Shown here: positions 1-13,400 of the stretch, one piece after another
Layout: each line of letters opens with the position of its first letter
How positions within the stretch are numbered: the first letter of the stretch is position 1
Source: Bombus terrestris
Taxonomy: Eukaryota; Arthropoda; Insecta; Hymenoptera; Apidae
Assembly: GCF_910591885.1 (NCBI RefSeq)
Contig: NW_025963595.1
Span: 124,001-188,000, forward strand
Length of the DNA stretch: 64,000 bases
Direction of reading: 5' to 3'
The notes under the pieces: generated by a model
The model's input: only the letters and a program-made list of their open reading frames with translations
Told to the model about the DNA's origin: nothing
Databases searched by the model: none
Position numbers and translations under genes: made by a program

Positions 1-1740
1 GGTGTCCAACGATGTCCAACGGTGTCCAACGGTGTCCCACGGTGTCCAACGGTGTCCCACGTTGTCCCACGTTGTCCCACGTTGTCCCACGTTGTCCCAC
101 GTTGTCCCACGGTGTCCAACGATGTCCAACGGTGTCCAGCGATGTCCAACGATGTCCCACGTTGTCCCACGTTTTCCCACGTTGTCCCACGTTGTCCCAC
201 GGTGTCCAACGATGTCCAACGATGTCCAACGGTGTCCCACGTTGTCCCACGTTGTTCCATGGTTTCCCACGTTGTCCCACGTTGTCCCACGTTGTCCCAC
301 GGTGTCCAACGATGTCCAACGGTGTCCCACGTTTTCCAACGGTGTCCCACGTTGTCCCACGTTGTCCCACGTTGTCCCACGTTGTCCCACGGTGTCCAAC
401 GGTGTCCAACGATGTCCCACGTTGTCCCACGTTGTCCCACGTTGTCCCACGTTGTCCCACGAAGTCCCACGTTGTCCCACGTTGTCCCACGTTGTCCCAC
501 GTTGTCCCACGATGTCCCACGTTGTCCCACGTTGTCCCACGTTGTCCCACGTTGTCCCACGGTGTCCAACGATGTCCAACGGTGTCCAGCGATGTCCAAC
601 GGTGTCCCACGTTGTCCCACGTTTTCCCACGTTGTCCCACGTTGTCCCACGGTGTCCAACGATGTAAAACGATGTCCAACGGTGTCCCACGTTGTCCCAC
701 GTTGTCCCGTGGTTTCCCACGTTGTCCCACGTTGTCCCACGTTGTCCCACGGTGTCCAACGATGTCCAACGGTGTCCAACGGTGTCCAACGGTGTCCAAC
801 GGTGTCCCACGTTGTCCCACGTTGTCCCACGTTGTCCCACGATGTCCCACGTTGTCCCACGTTGTCCCACGTTGTCCCACGTTGTCCCACGATGTCCCAC
901 GTTGTCCCACGTTGTCCCACGTTGTCCCACGTTGTCCGACGTTGTCCCACGTTGTCCCACGTTGTCCCACGTTGTCCCACGTTGTCCCACGTTGTCCCAC
1001 GTTGTCCCACGGTGTCCAACGATGTCCAACGGTGTCCAACGGTGTCCCACGTTGTCCCACGTTGTCCCACGTTGTCCCACGTTGTCCCACGTTGTCCCAC
1101 GTTGTCCCACGTTGTCCCACGTTGTCCAACGATGTCCAACGGTGTCCCACGTTGTCCCACGTTGTGCCACGTTGTCCCACGTTGTCCCACGTTGTCCCAC
1201 GTTGTCCCACGTTGTCCCACGTTGTCCCACGTTGTCCCACGTTGTCCCACGTTGTCCCACGTTGTCCCACGTTGTCCCACGTTGTCCCACGTTGTCCCAC
1301 GTTGTCCCACGTTGTCCCACGTTGTCCCACGTTGTCGCACGATGTCCCACGTTGTCCCACGTTGTCCCACGTTGTCCCACGTTGTCCCACGTTGTCCCAC
1401 GTTGTCCCACGTTGTCCCACGTTGTCCCACGGTGTCCAACGGTGTCCCACGTTGTCCCACGTTGTCCCACGTTGTCCCACGTTGTCCCACGTTGTCCCAC
1501 GTTGTCCCACGTTGTCCCACGGTGTCCAACGATGTCCAACGATGTCCAACGGTGTCCCACGTTGTCCCACGTTGTTCCATGGTTTCCCACGTTGTCCCAC
1601 GTTGTCCCACGTTGTCCCACGGTGTCCAACGATGTCCAACGGTGTCCAACGGTGTCCAACGGTGTCCAACGGTGTCCCACGTTGTCCCACGTTGTCCCAC
1701 GTTGTCCCACGTTGTCCCACGATGTCCCACGTTGTCCCAC
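1..1740. repeat. Left A-rich segment with J/I modules
   Basis: This part of the array is mostly A units. It carries J at 131 and 581, each followed 40 bp later by I (171, 621), G-H pairs at 251 and 1,571, and an altered pair at 701 (gttgtcccgt then H). Positions 121-390 match 3,241-3,510 unit for unit, including I and a gttttccaac unit near 331, and largely match 7,611-7,880. A taaaac-type unit at 661 (gatgtaaaac) is one of the few units carrying a stop codon. It is probably a fragment of the same HOR as the next segments, with its left end outside the window. Confidence 0.75.
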
Positions 1741-4640
1741 GTTGTCGCACGTTGTCCCACGATGTCCCACGTTGTCCCACGATGTCCCACGTTGTCCCAC
1801 GTTGTCCCACGTTGTCCCACGTTGTCCCACGTTGTCCTACGATGTCCCACGTTGTCCCACGTTGTCCCACGTTGTCCCACGTTGTCCCACGGTGTCCAAC
1901 GATGTCCAACGGTGTCCAACGGTGTTCCACGGTGTCCAACGGTGTCCCACGTTGTCCCACGTTGTCCCACGTTGTCCCACGTTGTCCCACGTTGTCCCAC
2001 GATGTCCCACGTTGTCCCACGTTGTCCGACGTTGTCCCACGTTGTCCCACGTTGTCCCACGTTGTCCCACGGTGTCCCACGATGTCCCACGTTGTCCCAC
2101 GTTGTCCCACGTTGTCCCACGATGTCCCACGTTGTCCCACGTTGTCCCACGGTGTCCAACGATGTCCAACGGTGTCCAGCGATGTCCAACGGTGTCCCAC
2201 GTTGTCCCACGTTTTCCCACGTTGTCCCACGTTGTCCCACGTTGTCCCACGTTGTCCCACGTTGTCCCACGTTGTTCCATGGTTTCCCACGTTGTCGCAC
2301 GTTGTCCCACGTTGTCCCACGGTGTCCCACGGTGTCCAACGATGTCCAACGGTGTCCCACGTTGTCCCACGTTGTCCCACGTTGTCCCACGTTGTCCCAC
2401 GTTGTCCCACGTTGTCCCACGTTGTCCCACGTTGTCCCACGTTGTCCCACGTTGTCCCACGTTGTCCCACGTTGTCCCACGTGGTCCCACGTTGTCCCAC
2501 GTTGTCCCACGGTGTCCAACGATGTCCAACGGTGTCCCACGTTGTCCCACGTTGTCCCACGTTGTCCCACGATGTCCCACGTTGTCCCACGTTGTCCCAC
2601 GTTGTCCCACGTTGTCCCACGATGTCCCACGTTGTCCCACGTTGTCCCACGTTGTCCCACGTTGTCCGACGTTGTCCCACGATGTCCCACGTTGTCCAAC
2701 GGTGTCCAACGGTGTCCCACGGTGTCCAACGGTGTCCCACGTTGTCCCACGTTGTCCCACGTTGTCCCACGTTGTCCCACGATGTCCCACGTTGTCCAAC
2801 GGTGTCCAACGGTGTCCAACGATGTCCAACGATGTCCAACGGTGTCCCACGATGTCCCACGTTGTCCCACGTTGTCCCACGTTGTCCCACGTTGTCCCAC
2901 GTTGTCCAACGATGTCCAACGGTGTCCCACGTTGTCCCACGTTGTTCCATGGTTTCCCACGTTGTCCCACGTTGTCCCACGTTGTCCCACGTTGTCCCAC
3001 GTTGTCCCACGATGTCCCACGTTGTCCCACGTTGTCCCACGTTGTCCCACGTTGTCCCACGATGTCCCACGTTGTCCCACGTTGTCCCACGTTGTCCCAC
3101 GTTGTCCCACGGTGTCCAACGATGTCCAACGGTGTCCAACGGTGTCCCACGGTGTCCAACGGTGTCCCACGTTGTCCCACGTTGTCCCACGTTGTCCCAC
3201 GTTGTCCCACGTTGTCCCACGTTGTCCCACGGTGTCCAACGATGTCCAACGGTGTCCAGCGATGTCCAACGATGTCCCACGTTGTCCCACGTTTTCCCAC
3301 GTTGTCCCACGTTGTCCCACGGTGTCCAACGATGTCCAACGATGTCCAACGGTGTCCCACGTTGTCCCACGTTGTTCCATGGTTTCCCACGTTGTCCCAC
3401 GTTGTCCCACGTTGTCCCACGGTGTCCAACGATGTCCAACGGTGTCCCACGTTTTCCAACGGTGTCCCACGTTGTCCCACGTTGTCCCACGTTGTCCCAC
3501 GTTGTCCCACGATGTCCCACGTTGTCCCACGTTGTCCCACGTTGTCCCACGTTGTCCCACGTTGTCCCACGTTGTCCCACGTTGTCCCACGTTGTCCCAC
3601 GTTGTCCCACGTTGTCCCACGTTGTCCCACGTTGTCCCACGGTGTCCAACGATGTCCAACGGTGTCCAACGGTGTCCCACGGTGTCCAACGGTGTCCCAC
3701 GTTGTCCCACGTTGTCCCACGTTGTCCCACGTTGTCCCACGTTGTCCCACGTTGTCCCACGTTGTCCCACGTTGTCCCACGTTGTCCAACGATGTCCAAC
3801 GGTGTCCCACGTTGTCCCACGTTGTTCCATGGTTTCCCACGTTGTCCCACGTTGTCCCACGTTGTCCCACGGTGTCCAACGATGTCCAACGGTGTCCAAC
3901 GGTGTCCAACGGTGTCCAACGGTGTCCCACGTTGTCCCACGTTGTCCCACGTTGTCCCACGATGTCCCACGTTGTCCCACGTTGTCCCACGTTGTCCCAC
4001 GTTGTCCCACGTTGTCCCACGTTGTCCCACGGTGTCCAACGATGTCCAACGGTGTCCAACGGTGTCCAACGGTGTCCAACGATGTCCAACGATGTCCAAC
4101 GATGTCCAACGGTGTCCAACGATGTCCAACGATGTCCAACGGTGTCCCACGATGTCCAACGATGTCCAACGATGTCCAACGGTGTCCAACGATGTCCAAC
4201 GGTGTCCAACGATGTCCAACGATGTCCAACGGTGTCCCACGATGTCCAACGATGTCCAACGATGTCCAACGGTGTCCCACGATGTCCCACGTTGTCCCAC
4301 GTTGTCCCACGTTGTCCCACGTTGTCCCACGTTGTCCAACGATGTCCAACGGTGTCCCACGTTGTCCCACGTTGTTCCATGGTTTCCCACGTTGTCCCAC
4401 GTTGTCCCACGTTGTCCCACGTTGTCCCACGTTGTCCCACGGTGTCCAACGATGTCCAACGGTGTCCCACGTTGTCCAACGGTGTCCCACGTTGTCCCAC
4501 GTTGTCCCACGTTGTCCCACGTTGTCCCACGATGTCCCACGTTGTCCCACGTTGTCCCACATTGTCCCACGTTGTCCCACGTTGTCCCACGTGGTCCCAC
4601 GTTGTCCCACGTTGTCCCACGTTGTCCCACGTTGTCCCAC
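1741..4640. repeat. HOR-A copy 1 (about 4.1-4.5 kb offset to copy 2)
   Basis: Rare variants recur in the same order in copy 2 at a slowly drifting offset: gttgtcctac 1,831/5,901 and ggtgttccac 1,921/5,991 (4,070); gttgtccgac 2,021/6,111 (4,090); G-H followed by gttgtcgcac 2,271/6,381 (4,110); gttgtccgac 2,661/6,691 and G-H 2,941/6,971 (4,030); J 3,251/7,621 (4,370); attgtcccac 4,561/9,051 and K 4,591/9,081 (4,490). The drift comes from whole-unit gains and losses. About 3,000-3,240 does not match well. The B/C-rich stretch at 4,031-4,280 is a shortened form of the 290-bp module at 8,371. Confidence 0.8.
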
Positions 4641-5840
4641 GATGTCCCACGTTGTCCCACGTTGTCCCACGTTGTCCCACGATGTCCCACGATGTCCCAC
4701 GTTGTCCCACGTTGTCCCACGTTGTCCCACGTTGTCCCACGATGTCCCACGTTGTCCCACGTTGTCCCACGTTGTCCCACGTTGTCCCACGGTGTCCAAC
4801 GATGTCCAACGGTGTCCAACGGTGTCCCACGGTGTCCAACGGTGTCCCACGTTGTCCCACGTTGTCCCACGTTGTCCCACGTTGTCCCACGGTGTCCAAC
4901 GATGTCCAACGGTGTCCAACGGTGTCCCACGGTGTCCAACGGTGTCCCACGTTGTCCCACGTTGTCCCACGTTGTCCCACGTTGTCCCACGATGTCCCAC
5001 GTTGTCCCACGTTGTCCCACGGTGTCCAACGATGTCCAACGGTGTCCAGCGATGTCCAACGGTGTCCCACGTTGTCCCACGTTTTCCCACGTTGTCCCAC
5101 GTTGTCCCACGTTGTCCCACGTTGTCCCACGTTGTCCCACGTTGTCCCACGTTGTCCCACGTTGTCCCACGTTGTCCCACGTTGTCCCACGGTGTCCAAC
5201 GATGTCCAACGGTGTCCAGCGATGTCCAACGGTGTCCCACGTTGTCCCACGTTTTCCCACGTTGTCCCACGTTGTCCCACGGTGTCCAACGATGTCCAAC
5301 GATGTCCAACGGTGTCCCACGTTGTCCCACGTTGTTCCATGGTTTCCCACGTTTTCCCACGTTGTCCCACGTTGTCCCACGGTGTCCAACGATGTCCAAC
5401 GGTGTCCAGCGATGTCCAACGGTGTCCCACGTTGTCCCACGTTTTCCCACGTTGTCCCACGTTGTCCCACGGTGTCCAACGATGTCCAACGATGTCCAAC
5501 GGTGTCCCACGTTGTCCCACGTTGTCCAACGGTGTCCCACGTTGTCGCACGATGTCCCACGTTGTCCCACGTTGTCCCACGTTGTCCCACGTTGTCCCAC
5601 GTTGTCCCACGTTGTCCCACGGTGTCCAACGATGTCCAACGATGTCCAACGGTGTCCCACGTTGTCCCACGTTGTTCCATGGTTTCCCACGTTGTCCCAC
5701 GTTGTCCCACGTTGTCCCACGGTGTCCAACGATGTCCAACGGTGTCCAACGGTGTCCAACGGTGTCCAACAGTGTCCCACGTTGTCCCACGTTGTCCCAC
5801 GTTGTCCCACGTTGTCCCACGATGTCCCACGTTGTCCCAC
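4641..5840. repeat. Linker between HOR-A copies with three closely spaced J/I modules
   Basis: Three J units lie at 5,041, 5,211 and 5,401 (spacing 170 and 190 bp), each followed 40 bp later by I (5,081, 5,251, 5,441). G-H pairs sit at 5,331 and 5,661. The close spacing looks like a small local tandem expansion of a roughly 170-190 bp piece that occurs singly elsewhere. A CpG-to-CpA unit, agtgtcccac, lies at 5,771; the same variant reappears only at 31,301 and 32,811. Confidence 0.7.
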
Positions 5841-8800
5841 GTTGTCGCACGTTGTCCCACGATGTCCCACGTTGTCCCACGTTGTCCCACGTTGTCCCAC
5901 GTTGTCCTACGATGTCCCACGTTGTCCCACGTTGTCCCACGTTGTCCCACGTTGTCCCACGGTGTCCAACGATGTCCAACGGTGTCCAACGGTGTTCCAC
6001 GGTGTCCAACGGTGTCCCACGTTGTCCCACGTTGTCCCACGTTGTCCCACGTTGTCCCACGTTGTCCCACGTTGTCCCACGTTGTCCCACGATGTCCCAC
6101 GTTGTCCCACGTTGTCCGACGTTGTCCCACGTTGTCCCACGTTGTCCCACGTTGTCCCACGGTGTCCCACGATGTCCCACGTTGTCCCACGTTGTCCCAC
6201 GTTGTCCCACGATGTCCCACGTTGTCCCACGTTGTCCCACGGTGTCCAACGATGTCCAACGGTGTCCAGCGATGTCCAACGGTGTCCCACGTTGTCCCAC
6301 GTTTTCCCACGTTGTCCCACGTTGTCCCACGTTGTCCCACGTTGTCCCACGTTGTCCCACGTTGTCCCACGTTGTCCCACGTTGTTCCATGGTTTCCCAC
6401 GTTGTCGCACGTTGTCCCACGTTGTCCCACGGTGTCCCACGGTGTCCAACGATGTCCAACGGTGTCCCACGTTGTCCCACGTTGTCCCACGTTGTCCCAC
6501 GTTGTCCCACGTTGTCCCACGTTGTCCCACGTTGTCCCACGTTGTCCCACGTTGTCCCACGTTGTCCCACGTTGTCCCACGTTGTCCCACGTGGTCCCAC
6601 GTTGTCCCACGTTGTCCCACGGTGTCCAACGATGTCCAACGGTGTCCCACGTTGTCCCACGTTGTCCCACGTTGTCCCACGTTGTCCCACGTTGTCCGAC
6701 GTTGTCCCACGATGTCCCACGTTGTCCAACGGTGTCCAACGGTGTCCCACGGTGTCCAACGGTGTCCCACGTTGTCCCACGTTGTCCCACGTTGTCCCAC
6801 GTTGTCCCACGATGTCCCACGTTGTCCAACGGTGTCCAACGGTGTCCAACGATGTCCAACGATGTCCAACGGTGTCCCACGATGTCCCACGTTGTCCCAC
6901 GTTGTCCCACGTTGTCCCACGTTGTCCCACGTTGTCCAACGATGTCCAACGGTGTCCCACGTTGTCCCACGTTGTTCCATGGTTTCCCACGTTGTCCCAC
7001 GTTGTCCCACGTTGTCCCACGTTGTCCCACGTTGTCCCACGGTGTCCCACGGTGTCCAACGATGTCCAACGGTGTCCCACGTTGTCCCACGTTGTCCCAC
7101 GTTGTCCCACGTTGTCCCACGTTGTCCCGCGTTGTCCCACGTTGTCCCACGTTGTCCCACGTTGTCCCACGTTGTCCCACGTGGTCCCACGTTGTCCCAC
7201 GTTGTCCCACGGTGTCCAACGATGTCCCACGTTGTCCCACGTGGTCCCACGTTGTCCCACGTTGTCCCACGTTGTCCCACGTTGTCCCACGATGTCCCAC
7301 GTTGTCCCACGTTGTCCCACGTTGTCCCACGATGTCCCACGTTGTCCCACGTTGTCCCACGTTGTCCCACGTTGTCCCACGATGTCCCACGTTGTCCCAC
7401 GTTGTCCCACGTTGTTCCACGTTGTCCCACGATGTCCCACGTTGTCCCACGTTGTCCCACGTTGTCCCACGTTGTCCCACGGTGTCCAACGATGTCCAAC
7501 GGTGTCCAACGGTGTCCCACGGTGTCCAACGGTGTCCCACGTTGTCCCACGTTGTCCCACGTTGTCCCACGTTGTCCCACGTTGTCCCACGTTGTCCCAC
7601 GGTGTCCAACGATGTCCAACGGTGTCCAGCGATGTCCAACGATGTCCCACGTTGTCCCACGTTTTCCCACGTTGTCCCACGTTGTCCCACGGTGTCCAAC
7701 GATGTCCAACGATGTCCAACGGTGTCCCACGTTGTCCCACGTTGTTCCATGGTTTCCCACGTTGTCCCACGTTGTCCCACGTTGTCCCACGGTGTCCAAC
7801 GATGTCCAACGGTGTCCCACGTTGTCCAACGGTGTCCCACGTTGTCCCACGTTGTCCCACGTTGTCCCACGTTGTCCCACGATGTCCCACGTTGTCCCAC
7901 GTTGTCCCACGTTGTCCCACGTTGTCCCACGTTGTCCCACGTTGTCCCACGTTGTCCCACGTTGTCCCACGTTGTCCCACGGTGTCCAACGATGTCCAAC
8001 GGTGTCCAACGGTGTCCCACGGTGTCCAACGGTGTCCCACGTTGTCCCACGTTGTCCCACGTTGTCCCACGTTGTCCCACGTTGTCCCACGTTGTCCCAC
8101 GTTGTCCCACGTTGTCCCACGTTGTCCAACGATGTCCAACGGTGTCCCACGTTGTCCCACGTTGTTCCATGGTTTCCCACGTTGTCCCACGTTGTCCCAC
8201 GTTGTCCCACGGTGTCCAACGATGTCCAACGGTGTCCAACGGTGTCCAACGGTGTCCAACGGTGTCCCACGTTGTCCCACGTTGTCCCACGTTGTCCCAC
8301 GATGTCCCACGTTGTCCCACGTTGTCCCACGTTGTCCCACGTTGTCCCACGTTGTCCCACGTTGTCCCACGGTGTCCAACGATGTCCAACGGTGTCCAAC
8401 GGTGTCCAACGGTGTCCAACGATGTCCAACGATGTCCAACGATGTCCAACGGTGTCCAACGATGTCCAACGATGTCCAACGGTGTCCCACGATGTCCAAC
8501 GATGTCCAACGATGTCCAACGGTGTCCAACGATGTCCAACGGTGTCCAACGATGTCCAACGATGTCCAACGGTGTCCCACGATGTCCAACGATGTCCAAC
8601 GATGTCCAACGGTGTCCAACGGTGTCCAACGGTGTCCCACGGTGTCCAACGGTGTCCCACGTTGTCCCACGTTGTCCCACGTTGTCCCACGTTGTCCCAC
8701 GATGTCCCACGTTGTCCAACGGTGTCCAACGGTGTCCAACGATGTCCAACGATGTCCAACGGTGTCCCACGATGTCCCACGTTGTCCCACGTTGTCCCAC

Positions 8801-9130
8801 GTTGTCCCACGTTGTCCCACGTTGTCCAACGATGTCCAACGGTGTCCCACGTTGTCCCACGTTGTTCCATGGTTTCCCACGTTGTCCCACGTTGTCCCAC
8901 GTTGTCCCACGTTGTCCCACGTTGTCCCACGGTGTCCAACGATGTCCAACGGTGTCCCACGTTGTCCAACGGTGTCCCACGTTGTCCCACGTTGTCCCAC
9001 GTTGTCCCACGTTGTCCCACGATGTCCCACGTTGTCCCACGTTGTCCCACATTGTCCCACGTTGTCCCACGTTGTCCCACGTGGTCCCACGTTGTCCCAC
9101 GTTGTCCCACGTTGTCCCACGTTGTCCCAC
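5841..9130. repeat. HOR-A copy 2
   Basis: This is the second copy of the segment at 1,741-4,640, identified by shared tracers in the same order (gttgtcctac 5,901, ggtgttccac 5,991, gttgtccgac 6,111 and 6,691, J 7,621, attgtcccac 9,051, K 9,081). It differs by an extra run around 8,611-8,770, which includes the final part of the 290-bp module missing from copy 1. Its end overlaps the start of HOR-B copy 1, so 8,771-9,130 has three relatives in the window: 4,281-4,640, here, and 19,911-20,270. Confidence 0.8.
8371..8660. repeat. 290-bp module (29 decamers), copy 1
   Basis: The unit order is B C B B B C C C B C C D C C C B C B C C D C C C B B D B D. It is nearly free of A units and stands out against A-rich surroundings. 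After it come four A units, then E F B B C C D. Seven more full-length copies occur in the window with the same order. Confidence 0.85.
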
Positions 9131-9600
9131 GATGTCCCACGTTGTCCCACGTTGTCCCACGTTGTCCCACGATGTCCCACGTTGTCCCACGTTGTCCCAC
9201 GTTGTCCCACGTTGTCCCACGATGTCCCACGTTGTCCCACGTTGTCCCACGTTGTCCCACGTTGTCCCACGGTGTCCAACGATGTCCAACGGTGTCCAAC
9301 GGTGTCCCACGGTGTCCAACGGTGTCCCACGTTGTCCCACGTTGTCCCACGTTGTCCCACGTTGTCCCACGTTGTCCCACGATGTCCCACGTTGTCCCAC
9401 GTTGTCCGACGTTGTCCCACGTTGTCCCACGTTGTCCCACGTTGTCCCACGGTGTCCCACGATGTCCCACGTTGTCCCACGTTGTCCCACGTTGTCCCAC
9501 GATGTCCCACGTTGTCCCACGTTGTCCCACGGTGTCCAACGATGTCCCACGTTGTCCCACGTTGTCCCACGTTGTCCCACGATGTCCCACGTTGTCCCAC

Positions 9601-10670
9601 GTTGTCCCACGTTGTCCCACGTTGTCCCACGTTGTCCCCGGTTGTCCCACGTTGTCCCACGTTGTCCCACGTTGTCCCACGTTGTCCCACGGTGTCCAAC
9701 GATGTCCAACGGTGTCCCACGTTGTCCCACGTTGTCCCACGTTGTCCCACGGTGTCCAACGATGTCCAACGGTGTCCAACGGTGTCCCACGGTGTCCAAC
9801 GGTGTCCCACGTTGTCCCACGTTGTCCCACGTTGTCCCACGTTGTCCCACATTGTCCCACGTTGTCCCACTTTGTCCCACGTTGTCCCACGTTGTCCCAC
9901 GTTGTCCCACGTTGTCCCACGTTGTCCCACGTTGTCCCACGTTGTCCCACGTTGTCCCACGGTGTCCAACGATGTCCAACGGTGTCCAACGGTGTCCCAC
10001 GGTGTCCAACGGTGTCCCACGTTGTCCCACGTTGTCCCACGTTGTCCCACGTTGTCCCACGTTGTCCAACGATGTCCAACGGTGTCCCACGTTGTCCCAC
10101 GTTGTTCCATGGTTTCCCACGTTGTCCCACGTTGTCCCACGTTGTCCCACGTTGTCCCACGTTGTCCCACGGTGTCCAACGATGTCCAACGGTGTCCCAC
10201 GTTGTCCAACGGTGTCCCACGTTGTCCCACGTTGTCCCACGTTGTCCCACGTTGTCCCACGATGTCCCACGTTGTCCCACGGTGTCCAACGATGTCCAAC
10301 GGCGTCCCACGTTGTCCCACGTTGTCCCACGTTGTCCCACGTTGTCCCACGTTGTCCCACGATGTCCCACGTTGTCCCACGTTGTCCCACGTTGTCCCAC
10401 GTTGTCCCACGTTGTCCCACGTTGTCCCACGTTGTCCCACGTTGTCCCACGTTGTCCCACGGTGTCCAACGATGTCCAACGGTGTCCAGCGATGTCCAAC
10501 GGTGTCCCACGTTGTCCCACTTTGTCCCACGTTGTCCCACGTTGTCCCACGTTGTCCCACGTTGTCCCACGTTGTCCCACGTTGTCCCACGTTGTCCCAC
10601 GTTGTCCCACGGTGTCCAACGATGTCCAACGGTGTCCCACGTTGTCCCACGATGTCCCACGTTGTCCCAC
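9601..10670. repeat. 1.07-kb tandem duplication, left unit
   Basis: The order is gttgtccccg (9,631), attgtcccac (9,851), tttgtcccac (9,871), G-H (10,101), J (10,481). The same order recurs 1,060-1,070 bp later. A ggcgtcccac unit at 10,301 and a second tttgtcccac at 10,521 are private to this unit. Confidence 0.8.
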
Positions 10671-11730
10671 GTTGTCCGACGTTGTCCCACGTTGTCCCAC
10701 GTTGTCCCCGGTTGTCCCACGTTGTCCCACGTTGTCCCACGTTGTCCCACGTTGTCCCACGGTGTCCAACGATGTCCAACGGTGTCCCACGTTGTCCCAC
10801 GTTGTCCCACGTTGTCCCACGGTGTCCAACGATGTCCAACGGTGTCCAACGGTGTCCCACGGTGTCCAACGGTGTCCCACGTTGTCCCACGTTGTCCCAC
10901 GTTGTCCCACGTTGTCCCACATTGTCCCACGTTGTCCCACTTTGTCCCACGTTGTCCCACGTTGTCCCACGTTGTCCCACGTTGTCCCACGTTGTCCCAC
11001 GTTGTCCCACGTTGTCCCACGTTGTCCCACGGTGTCCAACGATGTCCAACGGTGTCCAACGGTGTCCCACGGTGTCCAACGGTGTCCCACGTTGTCCCAC
11101 GTTGTCCCACGTTGTCCCACGTTGTCCAACGATGTCCAACGGTGTCCCACGTTGTCCCACGTTGTTCCATGGTTTCCCACGTTGTCCCACGTTGTCCCAC
11201 GTTGTCCCACGTTGTCCCACGTTGTCCCACGGTGTCCAACGATGTCCAACGGTGTCCCACGTTGTCCAACGGTGTCCCACGTTGTCCCACGTTGTCCCAC
11301 GTTGTCCCACGTTGTCCCACGATGTCCCACGTTGTCCCACGGTGTCCAACGATGTCCAACGGTGTCCCACGTTGTCCCACGTTGTCCCACGTTGTCCCAC
11401 GTTGTCCCACGTTGTCCCACGTTGTCCCACGTTGTCCCACGTTGTCCCACGTTGTCCCACGTTGTCCCACGTTGTCCCACGTTGTCCCACGTTGTCCCAC
11501 GTTGTCCCACGTTGTCCCACGGTGTCCAACGATGTCCAACGGTGTCCAGCGATGTCCAACGGTGTCCCACGTTGTCCCACGTTGTCCCACGTTGTCCCAC
11601 GTTGTCCCACGTTGTCCCACGTTGTCCCACGTTGTCCCACGTTGTCCCACGTTGTCCCACGTTGTCCCACGTTGTCCCACGATGTCCCACGTTGTCCCAC
11701 GTTGTCCCACGTTGTCCCACGTTGTCCCAC
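10671..11730. repeat. 1.07-kb tandem duplication, right unit
   Basis: It repeats the left unit: gttgtccccg 10,701, attgtcccac 10,921, tttgtcccac 10,941, G-H 11,161, J 11,541. The attg/tttg pair also appears twice in HOR-B copy 2 (20,991 and 22,061, again 1,070 apart), so this tandem step came before the larger 11.1-kb duplication. Confidence 0.8.
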
Positions 11731-11750
11731 GTTGTCCCACGTTGTCCCAC

Positions 11751-12040
11751 GGTGTCCAACGATGTCCAACGGTGTCCAACGGTGTCCAACGGTGTCCAAC
11801 GATGTCCAACGATGTCCAACGATGTCCAACGGTGTCCAACGATGTCCAACGATGTCCAACGGTGTCCCACGATGTCCAACGATGTTCAACGATGTCCAAC
11901 GGTGTCCAACGATGTCCAACGGTGTCCAACGATGTCCAACGATGTCCAACGGTGTCCCACGATGTCCAACGATGTCCAACGATGTCCAACGGTGTCCAAC
12001 GGTGTCCAACGGTGTCCCACGGTGTCCAACGGTGTCCCAC
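11751..12040. repeat. 290-bp module, copy 2
   Basis: Same 29-unit order as at 8,371, with one private change, gatgttcaac at 11,881. That change places a stop codon on the - strand. Confidence 0.85.
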
Positions 12041-13110
12041 GTTGTCCCACGTTGTCCCACGTTGTCCCACGTTGTCCCACGATGTCCCACGTTGTCCAAC
12101 GGCGTCCAACGGTGTCCAACGATGTCCAACGATGTCCAACGGTGTCCCACGATGTCCAACGATGTCCAACGATGTCCAACGGTGTCCCACGTTGTCCCAC
12201 GTTGTCCCACGTTGTCCCACGTTGTCCCACGTTGCCCCACGGTGTCCAACGATGTCCAACGGTGTCCAACGGTGTCCGACGGTGTCCAACGGTGTCCCAC
12301 GTTGTCCCACGTTGTCCCACGTTGTCCCACGGTGTCCAACGATGTCCCACGATGTCCCACGTTGTCCCACGTTGTCCCACGTTGTCCCACGTTGTCCCAC
12401 GTTGTCCCACGTTGTCCCACGGTGTCCAACGATGTCCAACGGTGTCCAACGGTGTCCAACGGTGTCCAACGATGTCCAACGATGTCCAACGATGTCCAAC
12501 GGTGTCCAACGATGTCCAACGATGTCCCACGATGTCCCACGTTGTCCCACGTTGTCCCACGTTGTCCCACGGTGTCCAACGATGTCCAACGGTGTCCCAC
12601 GTTGTCCCACGTTGTCCCACGTTGTCCCACGTTGTCCCACGTTGTCCCACGTTGTCCCACGTTGTCCCACGGTGTCCAACGGTGTCCAACGATGTCCAAC
12701 GTTGTCCCACGTTGTCCCACGTTGTCCCACGTTGTCCCACGATGTCCCACGTTGTCCCACGTTGTCCCACGTTGTCCCACGGTGTCCAACGATGTCCAAC
12801 GGTGTCCAACGGTGTCCAACGGTGTCCAACGGTGTCCCACGTTGTCCCACGTTGTCCCACGTTGTCCCACGGTGTCCAACGATGTCCAACGGTGTCCAGC
12901 GATGTCCAACGGTGTCCCACGTTGTCCCACGTTGTCCCACGTTGTCCCACGTTGTCCCACGTTGTCCCACGTTGTCCCACGTTGTCCCACGTTGTCCCAC
13001 GTTGTCCCACGTTGTCCCACGTTGTCCCACGATGTCCCACGTTGTCCCACGTTGTCCCACGTTGTCCCACGTTGTCCCACGTTGTCCCACGTTGTCCCAC
13101 GTTGTCCCAC

Positions 13111-13400
13111 GGTGTCCAACGATGTCCAACGGTGTCCAACGGTGTCCAACGGTGTCCAACGATGTCCAACGATGTCCAACGATGTCCAACGGTGTCCAAC
13201 GATGTCCAACGATGTCCAGCGGTGTCCCACGATGTCCAACGATGTCCAACGATGTCCAACGGTGTCCAACGATGTCCAACGGTGTCCAACGATGTCCAAC
13301 GATGTCCAACGGTGTCCCACGATGTCCAACGATGTCCAACGATGTCCAACGGTGTCCAACGGTGTCCAACGGTGTCCCACGGTGTCCAACGGTGTCCCAC
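13111..13400. repeat. 290-bp module, copy 3
   Basis: Same 29-unit order, with one private change, gatgtccagc at 13,211. Confidence 0.85.

Noticed and set aside
251..270. ATG inside the G-H pair as a translation start
   Set aside because: ATG occurs in most C and E units as well; nothing marks this one as a start.
2478..2483. CACGTG at K units as an annotated regulatory site
   Set aside because: It follows automatically from one t-to-g change in the unit; there is no promoter or gene to regulate, so it is kept only as a low-interest observation.
8371..8660. B/C-rich 290-bp module as a separate inserted element
   Set aside because: It is made of the same decamers in phase, has no terminal repeats or target-site duplication, and grades into the array.
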